In this document: positions 1 to 6,060 of the stretch, piece after piece
Position numbering within the stretch: position 1 is the first letter of the stretch
How the letters are laid out: each line of letters opens with the position of its first letter
Source of the DNA: AC-69 sp035701505
GTDB taxonomy: Bacteria > Actinomycetota > UBA4738 > HRBIN12
DNA length: 8,667 nt
NCBI GenBank assembly: GCA_035701505.1
Contig: DASSSA010000032.1
Location: forward strand, 1 to 8,667
Direction: 5' to 3'
The notes under the pieces: model-generated
Database searches by the model: none
The model's input: only the letters and a program-made list of their open reading frames with translations
Told to the model about the DNA's origin: nothing
Position numbers and translations under genes: made by a program

Positions 1-1909
1 CGAGATCGGGTCGGCGATCGACCTGGCGATCCTGGCGGTGGGGAACCCGCTCCTCGAGGAACAGCTACGCCTGGCGGCCGACGCCGGCGCTCGTTCGGCC
101 GTCATCTTCGCCAGCTGCTACGAGGCCCCGCGCGAGGACACCCCACCCCTCGCCGATCGGTTGGCGGCCATCGCCCGCGGCGCCGGAATGGCGGTGTGCG
201 GAGGCAACTGCATGGGGTTCGCCAACCTGGAGAAGGGCGTGCGGGCCCTGGGGTTCTACGAGCCGAAGGGGCTCCGGCCCGGCCCCATCGCGTTCGTCAG
301 CCATTCCGGCTCCGCCTTCTCCGCGCTGCTGCACAACGATCGGGGTCTGTCGTTCAACATCGCGGTTTCGTCGGGGCTGGAGTTCGCGGCCACGGCCACC
401 GAGTACATCGGCTACGCCCTGTCGCTCGAGAGCACGAAGGTGGTCGGGCTGTTCCTCGAGTCGATCCGCGACCCCGCTGCGTTCGTCGACGCGCTCCGAG
501 CGGCGAACGACCGGGACGTCCCAGTGGTCGCCCTGAAGGTGGGGAAGGAGGCGCTGACCCGGCGCATGGTGACCGCCCACTCCGGAGCGCTTGCCGGAGA
601 GGACGGAGCGTACGAGGCCCTGTTCGAGGCCCACGGGGTGCTGCGCGTCGAGAGCCTGGACGAGATGGCGGACGCGCTGGCGCTGCTCGGCTCGGGTCGG
701 CGCGCCGGCCCCGGCGGGTTTGCCAGCGTCCACGACTCCGGGGGCGAGCGAGCCCTCATGGTCGATTCGGCGGCGGCCGTGGGGGTGCCGCTCGCGAGCA
801 TCTCGGAGGCGACCACCAGGAGGTTGACCGAGCTGCTCGAGCACGGGCTCCTGCCGGTCAACCCCCTGGACTTCTGGGGGACCGGTCGTGACGCGCACGA
901 GGTGGTGACGGGGTGCATGCGCGCGCTGCTGGATGACTCCGACACCGCGGCGCTGGCGTTCAGCGTCGACCTGACCACCGAGGACCAGCCCTTCGAGGGG
1001 TACATCGGGATGGCCGAGGAAGTGTTCCCCGAAACGAGGAAGCCCTTCGCCATGCTCTCGAACTTCGCAAGTGGGATCGACCGCGGCGACGCAAAGCGGC
1101 TCGAGGAAGCTGGGATCCCCGTGCTGGAAGGGACGGTGACCGGGCTCGCGGCGTTCCGCCACCTGTTCGACCTTCGAGATCATCGCGCTCTTCCGGCGCT
1201 CACCGGAACCTCGCCGGCCGACACGAAAACCCAAGAGCGATGGAAGACGCTGCTGTCGGCCGAAGGACCCTTCTCCGAGCCGGAGACGCTCGGTCTCCTG
1301 TCGGACTACGGGGTTCCGACCGTCCGCTCCCAGATCGCGAGCTCCCTCGACGATGTGATGGCCGCGGCCGGGGACATCGGATATCCCGTGGCCCTCAAGA
1401 CGGCGATGCCCGGGATCGAGCACAAGTCCGATGTCGGGGGGGTGAGGCTGGGTCTGGTCCGCGCGGCCGAAGTGGCAGCCGCCTACCGGGACCTGGCGGA
1501 CAGACTTGGGCCCCAGGTGGCGGTGGCGGCGATGGCAGCGCCGGGCGTCGAGATCCACCTGGGGATCGTTCGTGACGAACAGTTCGGGCCCCTGGTGCTC
1601 GTGGCCGCGGGCGGTGTGCTGGTCGAGGTCCTGAACGACCGGCGGTTGGCCCTGCCGCCGCTGGACGCGGCCCGCGCCACGCGCCTCATCGACCGATTGA
1701 AGGTCCGGCCGTTGCTCGGCGGCGTCCGTGGCCAGCCGCCGGCCGACCTTGCCGCCCTGGCCGAGGCCGTGGTCGCGATGTCCTGGCTGGCCCACGACCT
1801 CGGTCATCACATCGAGGCCCTGGACGCGAACCCGGTGATCGTGGGCGTCGACGGCTGCGTCGCCGTCGACGCCCTGGTCGTCCCCCGGCGGAACTGGACC
1901 TTTCGCTAG
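1..1909 (+). CDS. NDP-forming acyl-CoA (acetate-CoA ligase type) synthetase, 5'-truncated
   Basis: Family role: reversible acyl-CoA + NDP + Pi to acid + CoA + NTP in the cytoplasm; the acid is not predictable here. The frame is open to the window edge (first full codon at 2), so the true start and roughly the first 70-80 residues, including the first half of the CoA-binding domain, are missing; 635 residues are visible. Numbering from codon 2: end of the CoA-binding domain to about 90, with GGNC at 67-70 where the family usually has GPNC; a succinyl-CoA-ligase-like domain from about 93 with SHSGS and then AHSGALAG, whose His193 aligns with the phospho-histidine of this superfamily; a second such domain from about 242; an ATP-grasp domain from about 424 to the end with EHKSDVGG (His474), FGPLVLVAAGG and the closing DANPV motif. 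Alpha and beta parts are fused, as in single-chain homologues. It converges on the phosphoesterase gene, with overlapping stops. The family is certain, the substrate unknown. Confidence 0.93.
   Translation, partial: EIGSAIDLAILAVGNPLLEEQLRLAADAGARSAVIFASCYEAPREDTPPLADRLAAIARGAGMAVCGGNCMGFANLEKGVRALGFYEPKGLRPGPIAFVSHSGSAFSALLHNDRGLSFNIAVSSGLEFAATATEYIGYALSLESTKVVGLFLESIRDPAAFVDALRAANDRDVPVVALKVGKEALTRRMVTAHSGALAGEDGAYEALFEAHGVLRVESLDEMADALALLGSGRRAGPGGFASVHDSGGERALMVDSAAAVGVPLASISEATTRRLTELLEHGLLPVNPLDFWGTGRDAHEVVTGCMRALLDDSDTAALAFSVDLTTEDQPFEGYIGMAEEVFPETRKPFAMLSNFASGIDRGDAKRLEEAGIPVLEGTVTGLAAFRHLFDLRDHRALPALTGTSPADTKTQERWKTLLSAEGPFSEPETLGLLSDYGVPTVRSQIASSLDDVMAAAGDIGYPVALKTAMPGIEHKSDVGGVRLGLVRAAEVAAAYRDLADRLGPQVAVAAMAAPGVEIHLGIVRDEQFGPLVLVAAGGVLVEVLNDRRLALPPLDAARATRLIDRLKVRPLLGGVRGQPPADLAALAEAVVAMSWLAHDLGHHIEALDANPVIVGVDGCVAVDALVVPRRNWTFR
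1906..1909. other. Shared CTAG: overlapping stop codons of convergent genes
   Basis: The + strand acyl-CoA synthetase ends with TAG at 1907-1909. The - strand phosphoesterase ends with TAG read from 1908 to 1906. Both stops lie in one CTAG, so the two coding regions overlap by 4 bp and no space remains for a conventional intergenic terminator. Confidence 0.9.
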
Positions 1910-3327
1910 AGCGGGCTGGTCACGGGGGTCGTTCCGGGAACCCAGCCCGGATAGCTTTCCGGGAAGTCGAAGGCGTTGCCGTAGCACTTCAGGTGGCCGA
2001 GCGGCTCGGCGTCCGTTCGGGGGTTCGTGCCGAAGTCGAAGACGTGCTCGAAGTTGTGGGTTCGGTTGATGCGTGGGGTGAGATGCGGAAGGCCCCAGTT
2101 GTCCTCGATGAACTTGAGCGGCGTGGAGAACTCGCCCACCTCGTGGTCGATCATCCCGCGTTGCGCGTACGGCGAGATGACCAGCGCCGGGACGCGGATG
2201 CCCAGGCCGAGGCCGTCCACCTCGGGCGGCACGACGTGGTCGTAGAACCCACCCCATTCGTCCCAGGCCAGGAAGATGGCCGTGTGCATCCACGCGTCGC
2301 TCCTCATCACCGCGTTCACGATGTCGGTGACCCAGTTCTGGGCGAAGCACGTGGAGAACGGGGGATGGTCGGAAAGCTCGAAGCGCGGCGTGACCCAGGT
2401 GACGGCGGGAAGCCTGTTCGCCTCGATGTCGGCGAACAGCTTGCCCACGGGCCGCGTGTGCTCGTGGAACGAGTCAGTGTGGAAGATCGGGCCGATCCCG
2501 TTCAGGGCGTTCCAGAAGTACCCGGCCTGCCCGGGCACGGCGGCGTAGTAGGCCCAGTCCACACCGATCTCCGACAGCTGCTGCGGAACCGTGGGGAAGT
2601 CGAAACAGGAGTCGTGCTTCGTCAGGTTCCCCTTGTCGTCCAGGACGAAGACGAAGACGTCGTCGCCGACGGCGTCACACCCCCAGCTCTTGAACTTCTT
2701 CTCCCCGACGACCGTGGTCTCGATGTTCTCGGGGTTGTCGATAGCTCCCCCGGACTGCCCGGCGACGAAGAAGAAGTGGTTCGGGTACGAGGGCCCGCCG
2801 ACAGAGGCGAAGAAGTTGTCGCACAGTACGTAGTCGTGCGCCAACGCGTAGTAGTTGCGCACCTGGTCCGGCTCATATTGCGAATAGGCGTACACGGGCC
2901 CGTAGATGCCGCCGTCGAACGCGTCTAGCCCCCCCCCGTTCAGACAGTTCAGGTGGGCCGCCCGGTCGTGAGGAAGGTCGCCGGGGAGCCATTCAGGGCA
3001 CCGGATCAGCGGGATCTCCTTCCCGGCCAGCAGCCCGACGGTGGCCCCGTCCGCACCCGGGTACTGCCCGAACATGTTGTCGAAGCTCCGGTTCTCCATC
3101 ATCAGGTAGATCACCCGCTTGATGGGCCATCGCGTGTCGATGGTCGGGGTGGTGTCGGTGACCTTCGGGATGATCCTGCCGCCTGTGCAGGAGAACAATG
3201 TCGCTCCGGCGATCCCCATCGCCGACCGGGTCAGGAATCGGCGGCGCGACAACCTTTCGTGGAGTACGCGCTCGAATCCGGATCCCCCGTGCGGCTCCGC
3301 GGCGGGCGAGTCATGAGGGGGTGGCAT
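1906..3327 (-). CDS. Tat-exported phosphoesterase-family lipoprotein (acid phosphatase / phospholipase C type)
   Basis: The 473-residue protein should hydrolyse phosphate esters outside the cytoplasmic membrane. A polar N-terminus is followed by a twin-arginine motif SRRRFL (27-32), a hydrophobic stretch and a lipobox LFSC with Cys47, so it looks like a Tat-dependent lipoprotein. The catalytic domain (about 68-430) starts with the family signature ENRSFDNMFG (Glu78, Asn79: metal ligands in the AcpA/PLC family). GPSYPNH follows, with Ser180 where AcpA has its serine nucleophile (many phospholipases have Thr), then AWDEWGGFYDH with Asp356-Glu357 matching the paired acidic metal ligands, and VPALVISPYA. 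All expected catalytic elements are present, so an active enzyme is likely; phosphatase and phospholipase C cannot be told apart here. ATG start; no Shine-Dalgarno, but a TANNNT element lies 9 nt upstream. Divergent from the lipoprotein gene at 3396 across 68 bp. Confidence 0.9.
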   Translation of the reverse strand: MPPPHDSPAAEPHGGSGFERVLHERLSRRRFLTRSAMGIAGATLFSCTGGRIIPKVTDTTPTIDTRWPIKRVIYLMMENRSFDNMFGQYPGADGATVGLLAGKEIPLIRCPEWLPGDLPHDRAAHLNCLNGGGLDAFDGGIYGPVYAYSQYEPDQVRNYYALAHDYVLCDNFFASVGGPSYPNHFFFVAGQSGGAIDNPENIETTVVGEKKFKSWGCDAVGDDVFVFVLDDKGNLTKHDSCFDFPTVPQQLSEIGVDWAYYAAVPGQAGYFWNALNGIGPIFHTDSFHEHTRPVGKLFADIEANRLPAVTWVTPRFELSDHPPFSTCFAQNWVTDIVNAVMRSDAWMHTAIFLAWDEWGGFYDHVVPPEVDGLGLGIRVPALVISPYAQRGMIDHEVGEFSTPLKFIEDNWGLPHLTPRINRTHNFEHVFDFGTNPRTDAEPLGHLKCYGNAFDFPESYPGWVPGTTPVTSPL

Positions 3328-3336
3328 GGGTGCCCG

Positions 3337-3342
3337 AGGCTA
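3337..3342 (-). promoter_or_regulatory. Putative -10 element (TAGCCT) of the phosphoesterase gene
   Basis: Reading the - strand, TAGCCT is followed by exactly 9 nt and then the ATG at 3327. No purine-rich ribosome-binding sequence lies between them. The same TANNNT-N9-start layout occurs at 5987-5992 and 6046-6051, which suggests very short leaders or leaderless transcripts. No clear -35 was seen. Confidence 0.4.
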
Positions 3343-3346
3343 TCAA

Positions 3347-3369
3347 GGAACGTGAGGAACGATATCCTC
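3347..3369. repeat. Short repeats in the divergent intergenic region
   Basis: GGAACG occurs at 3347-3352 and 3356-3361, a 9-bp period. An inverted repeat GAGGA (3354-3358), 6-nt spacer, TCCTC (3365-3369) overlaps it. Both lie between the divergently transcribed phosphoesterase and lipoprotein genes, where an operator could sit. They are short and could be chance. Confidence 0.25.
3363..3368 (+). promoter_or_regulatory. Possible -10 element (TATCCT) for the lipoprotein gene
   Basis: TATCCT matches four of six TATAAT positions and lies 27 nt before the GTG at 3396. That would leave a leader of about 20 nt carrying the GGAG ribosome-binding sequence. No convincing -35 hexamer was found at 16-18 bp. 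Confidence 0.3.
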
Positions 3370-3386
3370 CGCTGATCCCACCGAAT

Positions 3387-3390
3387 GGAG
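3387..3390 (+). promoter_or_regulatory. Ribosome-binding sequence GGAG setting the GTG start at 3396
   Basis: GGAG lies 5 nt before GTG 3396. This start gives a lipoprotein signal at once. Starting the same frame further upstream (for example at 3198) would add non-signal sequence and run through the oppositely oriented phosphoesterase gene, so 3396 is preferred. Confidence 0.6.
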
Positions 3391-3395
3391 CTGGA

Positions 3396-4067
3396 GTGAC
3401 GACGCGCCTGGTCCGCCTCGCCGTGCCCATCGTCGTGGTCGTCCCCCTGGTCGCGTGTGGCGGGGCAGACGGCGTCGACTCGCTCTCGCCCACCCCTCCG
3501 CCACCGGTGTCACCGACCGTCATCGGTCCGACCACCTCGATGGTCCCCCCGCCGCAAACGCCTGTCACGGCACCGCCGACGGCCGGCCCCGCCGCAGCCA
3601 CCTGCATCGACGGATGGGTCACCCCTTCCCGAAACTCGAGGCCCTACCTCCAGCCGCTCGAGATCATCCGGCGGACCACGGGGATCGAGGGTCCCCTCGT
3701 CGTGGTGGACATGCGGCAGTTCACCGGTCCGGAGTCCCCACCCTCCGAGCAGGGCTACATCGCGGAGGTGGAACGGTGGTACGTCAAGCTGTACGCGAAG
3801 GATGACCCGGCGTTCCAGGGCCGCTTCCTGGTCGAGGCCCGCCGGTTCGGGCGAGGCATCTCGGCCGTCGCATCCTATGGATCGCGCGGGTGGCGGTCGC
3901 CGAACTGGATCGGCTTCCAGTGGAACAGCGCGGACACCACGCCGAAGGCCTATCCGGGCCTTCCGGGGGTCTGGGAGGGCATCCCCTACGACTTCGTGAA
4001 GGGGGGCGGCGGCCTGACGATCCCGGGATTGCCTCGCGACGTGGCCGGTTGCCTGAACGGCACGTAG
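3396..4067 (+). CDS. Secreted lipoprotein of unknown function
   Basis: The protein has 223 residues. Arg4/Arg7 plus a hydrophobic core (8-20) and the lipobox LVAC with Cys21 predict signal peptidase II processing and a lipid anchor. Residues about 29-69 form a Pro/Thr/Ser-rich linker that could hold the domain off the membrane. The C-terminal domain (70-223) is unfamiliar to me: it starts TCIDGW, has a hydrophobic strand GPLVVVDMRQF, an aromatic helix-like stretch around EVERWYVKLYAKD, a Trp/Gly-rich segment with RGWRSPNW and FQWNSAD, and ends with AGCLNGT. The only cysteines after the anchor are Cys70 and Cys219, which bracket the domain and could form a disulfide. No catalytic motif is obvious; a binding role is possible but unproven. 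GTG start with GGAG 5 nt upstream. The RDD-family gene follows after 127 bp and may share its transcript. Confidence 0.8.
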   Translation: MTTRLVRLAVPIVVVVPLVACGGADGVDSLSPTPPPPVSPTVIGPTTSMVPPPQTPVTAPPTAGPAAATCIDGWVTPSRNSRPYLQPLEIIRRTTGIEGPLVVVDMRQFTGPESPPSEQGYIAEVERWYVKLYAKDDPAFQGRFLVEARRFGRGISAVASYGSRGWRSPNWIGFQWNSADTTPKAYPGLPGVWEGIPYDFVKGGGGLTIPGLPRDVAGCLNGT

Positions 4068-4115
4068 GCACACTTGCCATCCTCGTCCGCCGGTCGGCAG
4101 TTGGGTTCGGGCTCT

Positions 4116-4136
4116 CAAGGTCCACGGCCAAGGTCC
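4116..4136. repeat. Direct repeat CAAGGTCC x2, 13-bp period
   Basis: CAAGGTCC occurs at 4116-4123 and again at 4129-4136 in the lipoprotein-RDD gap. It might be a regulator site or a chance repeat. Confidence 0.35.
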
Positions 4137-4149
4137 CGATGGCTGGATG

Positions 4150-4164
4150 AGCGGCCCTGCCGCT
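4150..4164 (+). other. Small hairpin (6-bp stem, 3-nt loop)
   Basis: AGCGGC (4150-4155), loop CCT, GCCGCT (4159-4164) pair perfectly. No T-run follows, so it is not a standard intrinsic terminator. It lies 30 bp before the RDD start and could act as an mRNA processing or stability element. Confidence 0.3.
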
Positions 4165-4194
4165 GTGACCACGCCGCCGCGAGCAGGATGAGGG

Positions 4195-4773
4195 ATGGAT
4201 CCGACCGACGCGAACGAGAAGTGGGCCCCGCCGAGCAGTCTCCCGGACTTCGCTGCGGCACCCCGCGTCCGGTTCACACCTCCGCCTCCTGCCTGGGAGC
4301 CCTCCTACGCTCCTCTCGGCATGCGGGCCAAGGCCCTAGCCGTCGACTTGCTGCTCGCCTTGGTGGTCGTTATCCCTCTCGCCCTGCTCTCCGACGGCTT
4401 CAACTCATCGAACGGGCTCCTGCGGATCAGGTTCAGCGCCCCGCCGATCCTCCTCGCGATGGTCCTGTGGATGGCCTACATGACGCTGATGGAGGGCAAG
4501 TACGGGGCGTCAGTGGGCAAGCGGGCTACCGGGCTCATCGTGGTGACCGAGGATGGATTGCCCATCGAACTCGAGGCAGCGCTGATCCGGAACGCCCTCA
4601 GGTTCCTCGATGCCTTCCCCTACGTGGTCCCCTACTTATTGGGATTCATCGTTGCCAACCGATCGCCGAAGAGGCAGCGATTCGGCGACCGCGTGGCGGA
4701 GACCATCGTGGTTGTGCACGTGGTGGCCGAGCAGCCTGGGGGCCCGGCGCCGTATCAACTACCCGTTCCTTAG
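4195..4773 (+). CDS. RDD-family integral membrane protein
   Basis: The protein has 192 residues with a proline-rich cytoplasmic N-terminus (1-40). Three hydrophobic segments, about 47-65, 82-98 and 137-153, fit the RDD topology. The residues that name the family are visible: Arg44 just before helix 1, Asp51 in helix 1 and Asp139 in helix 3. The conserved loop after helix 2 is also present: EGKYGASVGKRATGL, then VTEDG, then an Arg (132) before helix 3. RDD proteins sit in the cytoplasmic membrane; a few have been linked to ion transport, but most have no assigned function, so none is claimed. ATG start with AGGA (4185-4188) 6 nt upstream. It probably follows the lipoprotein gene in one transcript and converges on the propeller gene across 46 bp. 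Confidence 0.88.
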   Translation: MDPTDANEKWAPPSSLPDFAAAPRVRFTPPPPAWEPSYAPLGMRAKALAVDLLLALVVVIPLALLSDGFNSSNGLLRIRFSAPPILLAMVLWMAYMTLMEGKYGASVGKRATGLIVVTEDGLPIELEAALIRNALRFLDAFPYVVPYLLGFIVANRSPKRQRFGDRVAETIVVVHVVAEQPGGPAPYQLPVP

Positions 4774-4786
4774 GCCGCGTGCACAG

Positions 4787-4796
4787 GCGGTACCGC
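4787..4796. repeat. 10-bp perfect palindrome in the convergent gap
   Basis: GCGGTACCGC is self-complementary and lies in the 46-bp gap between the convergent RDD and propeller genes. There is no loop and no T-run, so it is not a convincing terminator. The weak pairing GCGAG (4795-4799) with CTCGC (4814-4818) is equally unconvincing. No clear terminator was found here. Confidence 0.3.
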
Positions 4797-4819
4797 GAGC
4801 TATACTCCGCGAACTCGCT

Positions 4820-5977
4820 TCAGGCGCAGGTCACCGATCCCCGGCCGATCAACGTAGCACGGCGGTTGGCGGTGTCGCGGTAGCCGACCGCCCACACCGA
4901 TCCGTCCGGCGCCGCGGCCGCGCCCATCAATACATCGGAGCCGGGGATGCCGGGTCCCTCAACGATGGACCATCCGGCGCCGTCGTAACGCTGGACAAGT
5001 GCCCGGTTGACGCCGTTCCTCGTGCCCGGGCTGGAGCCCACCGCCCAGGCCTCCTCGGCCGAGACCGCGGCGATCCCCTGAAGGACCCCTTGGCGTCGGG
5101 CTGCTCCGGCGTTCCTCCAGGCGGTCCCATCCCATCGAAGGATGGACGAATCGACCGCCCACGCGCCGTCGCCGAGCCCCGGCGCGATGGCCACGAGCTG
5201 ACCGCGCCCGCGGACGGGGATCCGGCGCCATCGCTTGCCGGTGAACTGGAGCGCGAGCGGACGATCCCCTTGCGCTCCGATAGCCCAGACGTCATCGCGG
5301 GAGACGGCCGTGACGGCCCGAATGACGCTCGGCACCGGGAGGGCCGGCAGGGTCTCGGCGCTCCATTCCTTTCCGTCCCATCGCAAGATCAGCGCCTGCT
5401 CCGCGCCGAGGTCGCCGCTCCGCGACGCGCCGACGGCCCACACCGTCCTGCCGGCAGCCGCCACCCCGTACAGCGCCGCACCGCCCTCGATCACCGGAAC
5501 GGGGGACAGGTTCCACTCGATCCCGTCCCATCGCTCGATTAGCGGAAGGTCCTCGACGCCGTCCGAACTCCGCCCGACGGCCCAGACGTCCTCGGGCCCC
5601 GCCACGGTCACCGCGTTCAGCACGTTCACGCTCCCGGCATTCGGCGTCGGGGTCACCACCCACAGCTCGCCGTCCCACCGCTCGACGAGGGTGTATGCGG
5701 GCGCCTCCGGGGGGCCGAAGCCACCGACCGCCCACATCTGCCCGTCGGGTGCGGCGGCCACGGCCAGGAGCTGGTTACCGTCTTGGTCCGGATCGATGCT
5801 CGGGAGCACGTCCCAGCTCACCTCGCATGTCGGGGAGGGGGAGGCCGTCTCCGACGGTGGCGTGGCCTGGGGTGGGCTGGCCTCGGGGCGAACAGCCTCG
5901 AAGGCGAACAGCGTGACCGCCGTGATCGCTGCGGCCACGACGCCGTTTCGGATGGCCCGCCGTTGGATGGGATCCAC
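4820..5977 (-). CDS. Membrane-anchored secreted seven-repeat beta-propeller protein
   Basis: The protein has 385 residues. Arginines at 6, 7 and 10 and a hydrophobic segment (12-26) predict a signal anchor; a Pro/Ser/Thr linker (31-50) follows. From residue 70 a repeat of about 38-51 residues occurs seven times, marked by WAVG-like strands at Trp82, 132, 180, 231, 273, 311 and 362, most followed by a WDGxxW-type strand (101-106, 150-155, 200-205, 282-287; variants at 245-250 and 331-336). Such WAVG/WDG repeats are typical of exported propellers. The seventh repeat lacks its WDGxxW strand and the N-terminus offers CEVSWDVLPS (51-60) instead, so the ring probably closes by joining both ends. 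The only two cysteines, 51 and 384, sit at those ends. No catalytic residues were recognised; it may be a binding or scaffold domain. GTG start, no Shine-Dalgarno, TAGCGT element 9 nt upstream; an in-frame TAG lies just upstream of the GTG. Confidence 0.85.
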   Translation of the reverse strand: MDPIQRRAIRNGVVAAAITAVTLFAFEAVRPEASPPQATPPSETASPSPTCEVSWDVLPSIDPDQDGNQLLAVAAAPDGQMWAVGGFGPPEAPAYTLVERWDGELWVVTPTPNAGSVNVLNAVTVAGPEDVWAVGRSSDGVEDLPLIERWDGIEWNLSPVPVIEGGAALYGVAAAGRTVWAVGASRSGDLGAEQALILRWDGKEWSAETLPALPVPSVIRAVTAVSRDDVWAIGAQGDRPLALQFTGKRWRRIPVRGRGQLVAIAPGLGDGAWAVDSSILRWDGTAWRNAGAARRQGVLQGIAAVSAEEAWAVGSSPGTRNGVNRALVQRYDGAGWSIVEGPGIPGSDVLMGAAAAPDGSVWAVGYRDTANRRATLIGRGSVTCA

Positions 5978-5986
5978 GTCGACAAG

Positions 5987-5992
5987 ACGCTA
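5987..5992 (-). promoter_or_regulatory. Putative -10 element (TAGCGT) of the propeller gene
   Basis: On the - strand TAGCGT is followed by exactly 9 nt and the GTG start at 5977, with no ribosome-binding sequence. A TTGGCG at 6014-6019 would be 21 bp further up, too far for a usual -35. It touches the palindrome 5992-6010. Confidence 0.4.
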
Positions 5993-6010
5993 ACCCGGCC
6001 GGGCCCGGTT
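5992..6010. promoter_or_regulatory. 19-nt near-perfect palindrome between divergent promoters (candidate operator)
   Basis: The arms AACCCGGCC (5992-6000) and GGCCCGGTT (6002-6010) around a central G are inverted copies matching at 8 of 9 positions. The only A/T bases are at the outer ends (AA and TT), so the symmetry is not only GC content. It abuts the -10 of the propeller gene and lies upstream of the putative -35 of the FAD oxidoreductase gene. A dimeric repressor bound here could affect both genes; this is inference. Confidence 0.4.
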
Positions 6011-6021
6011 CGCCGCCAAGA

Positions 6022-6051
6022 TTGCCGCACCGAATCGCCGGACAGTACCCT
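6022..6051 (+). promoter_or_regulatory. Putative promoter of the FAD oxidoreductase gene
   Basis: TTGCCG (6022-6027, four of six -35 consensus positions), an 18-bp spacer and TACCCT (6046-6051, TANNNT) precede the TTG at 6061 by 9 nt. If correct, the upstream in-frame TTG at 6022 belongs to the -35 hexamer and is not a start codon. Confidence 0.4.
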
Positions 6052-6060
6052 CCGCCCGTC

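Larger units (their letters stand above)
4068..4194. other. 127-bp gap without a TANNNT promoter element
   Basis: This gap between the lipoprotein and RDD genes contains no TA dinucleotide on either strand, so it cannot hold a TANNNT -10 element. That favours read-through transcription from the lipoprotein gene, or a non-housekeeping sigma factor. It does contain a short direct repeat (4116-4136) and a small perfect hairpin (4150-4164). Confidence 0.5.

Noticed and set aside
65..2350. Very long open frame on the - strand (over 750 codons) antisense to the acyl-CoA synthetase
   Set aside because: It overlaps two well-supported genes. Its translation is rich in Arg, His, Gly and Pro with no recognisable domain, which is what the reverse of a G/C-third-position gene gives.
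1993..2928. Open frame on + opposite the phosphoesterase gene
   Set aside because: The - strand frame carries the complete signal peptide and catalytic motifs; the + frame is low-complexity Val/Asp/Glu/Arg sequence without a domain.
4774..4819. Bidirectional terminator between the RDD and propeller genes
   Set aside because: Only a loopless palindrome and a 5-bp stem with a long loop are present, and no T-run follows on either strand.
4074..5542. Overlapping + frames across the RDD gene, the gap and the propeller gene
   Set aside because: They conflict with the RDD and propeller frames, which show family motifs and repeats; these frames show none.
5100..5560. Repeated DNA words such as TCCCATCG in the propeller gene as an independent DNA repeat
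   Set aside because: They encode the recurring WDG residues of the propeller blades on the - strand, so the protein repeat explains them.
6022..6060. TTG at 6022 as the start of the FAD oxidoreductase
   Set aside because: No ribosome-binding sequence; the extra 13 residues look uncoded, and TTGCCG fits better as a -35 element. It cannot be excluded without transcript data.
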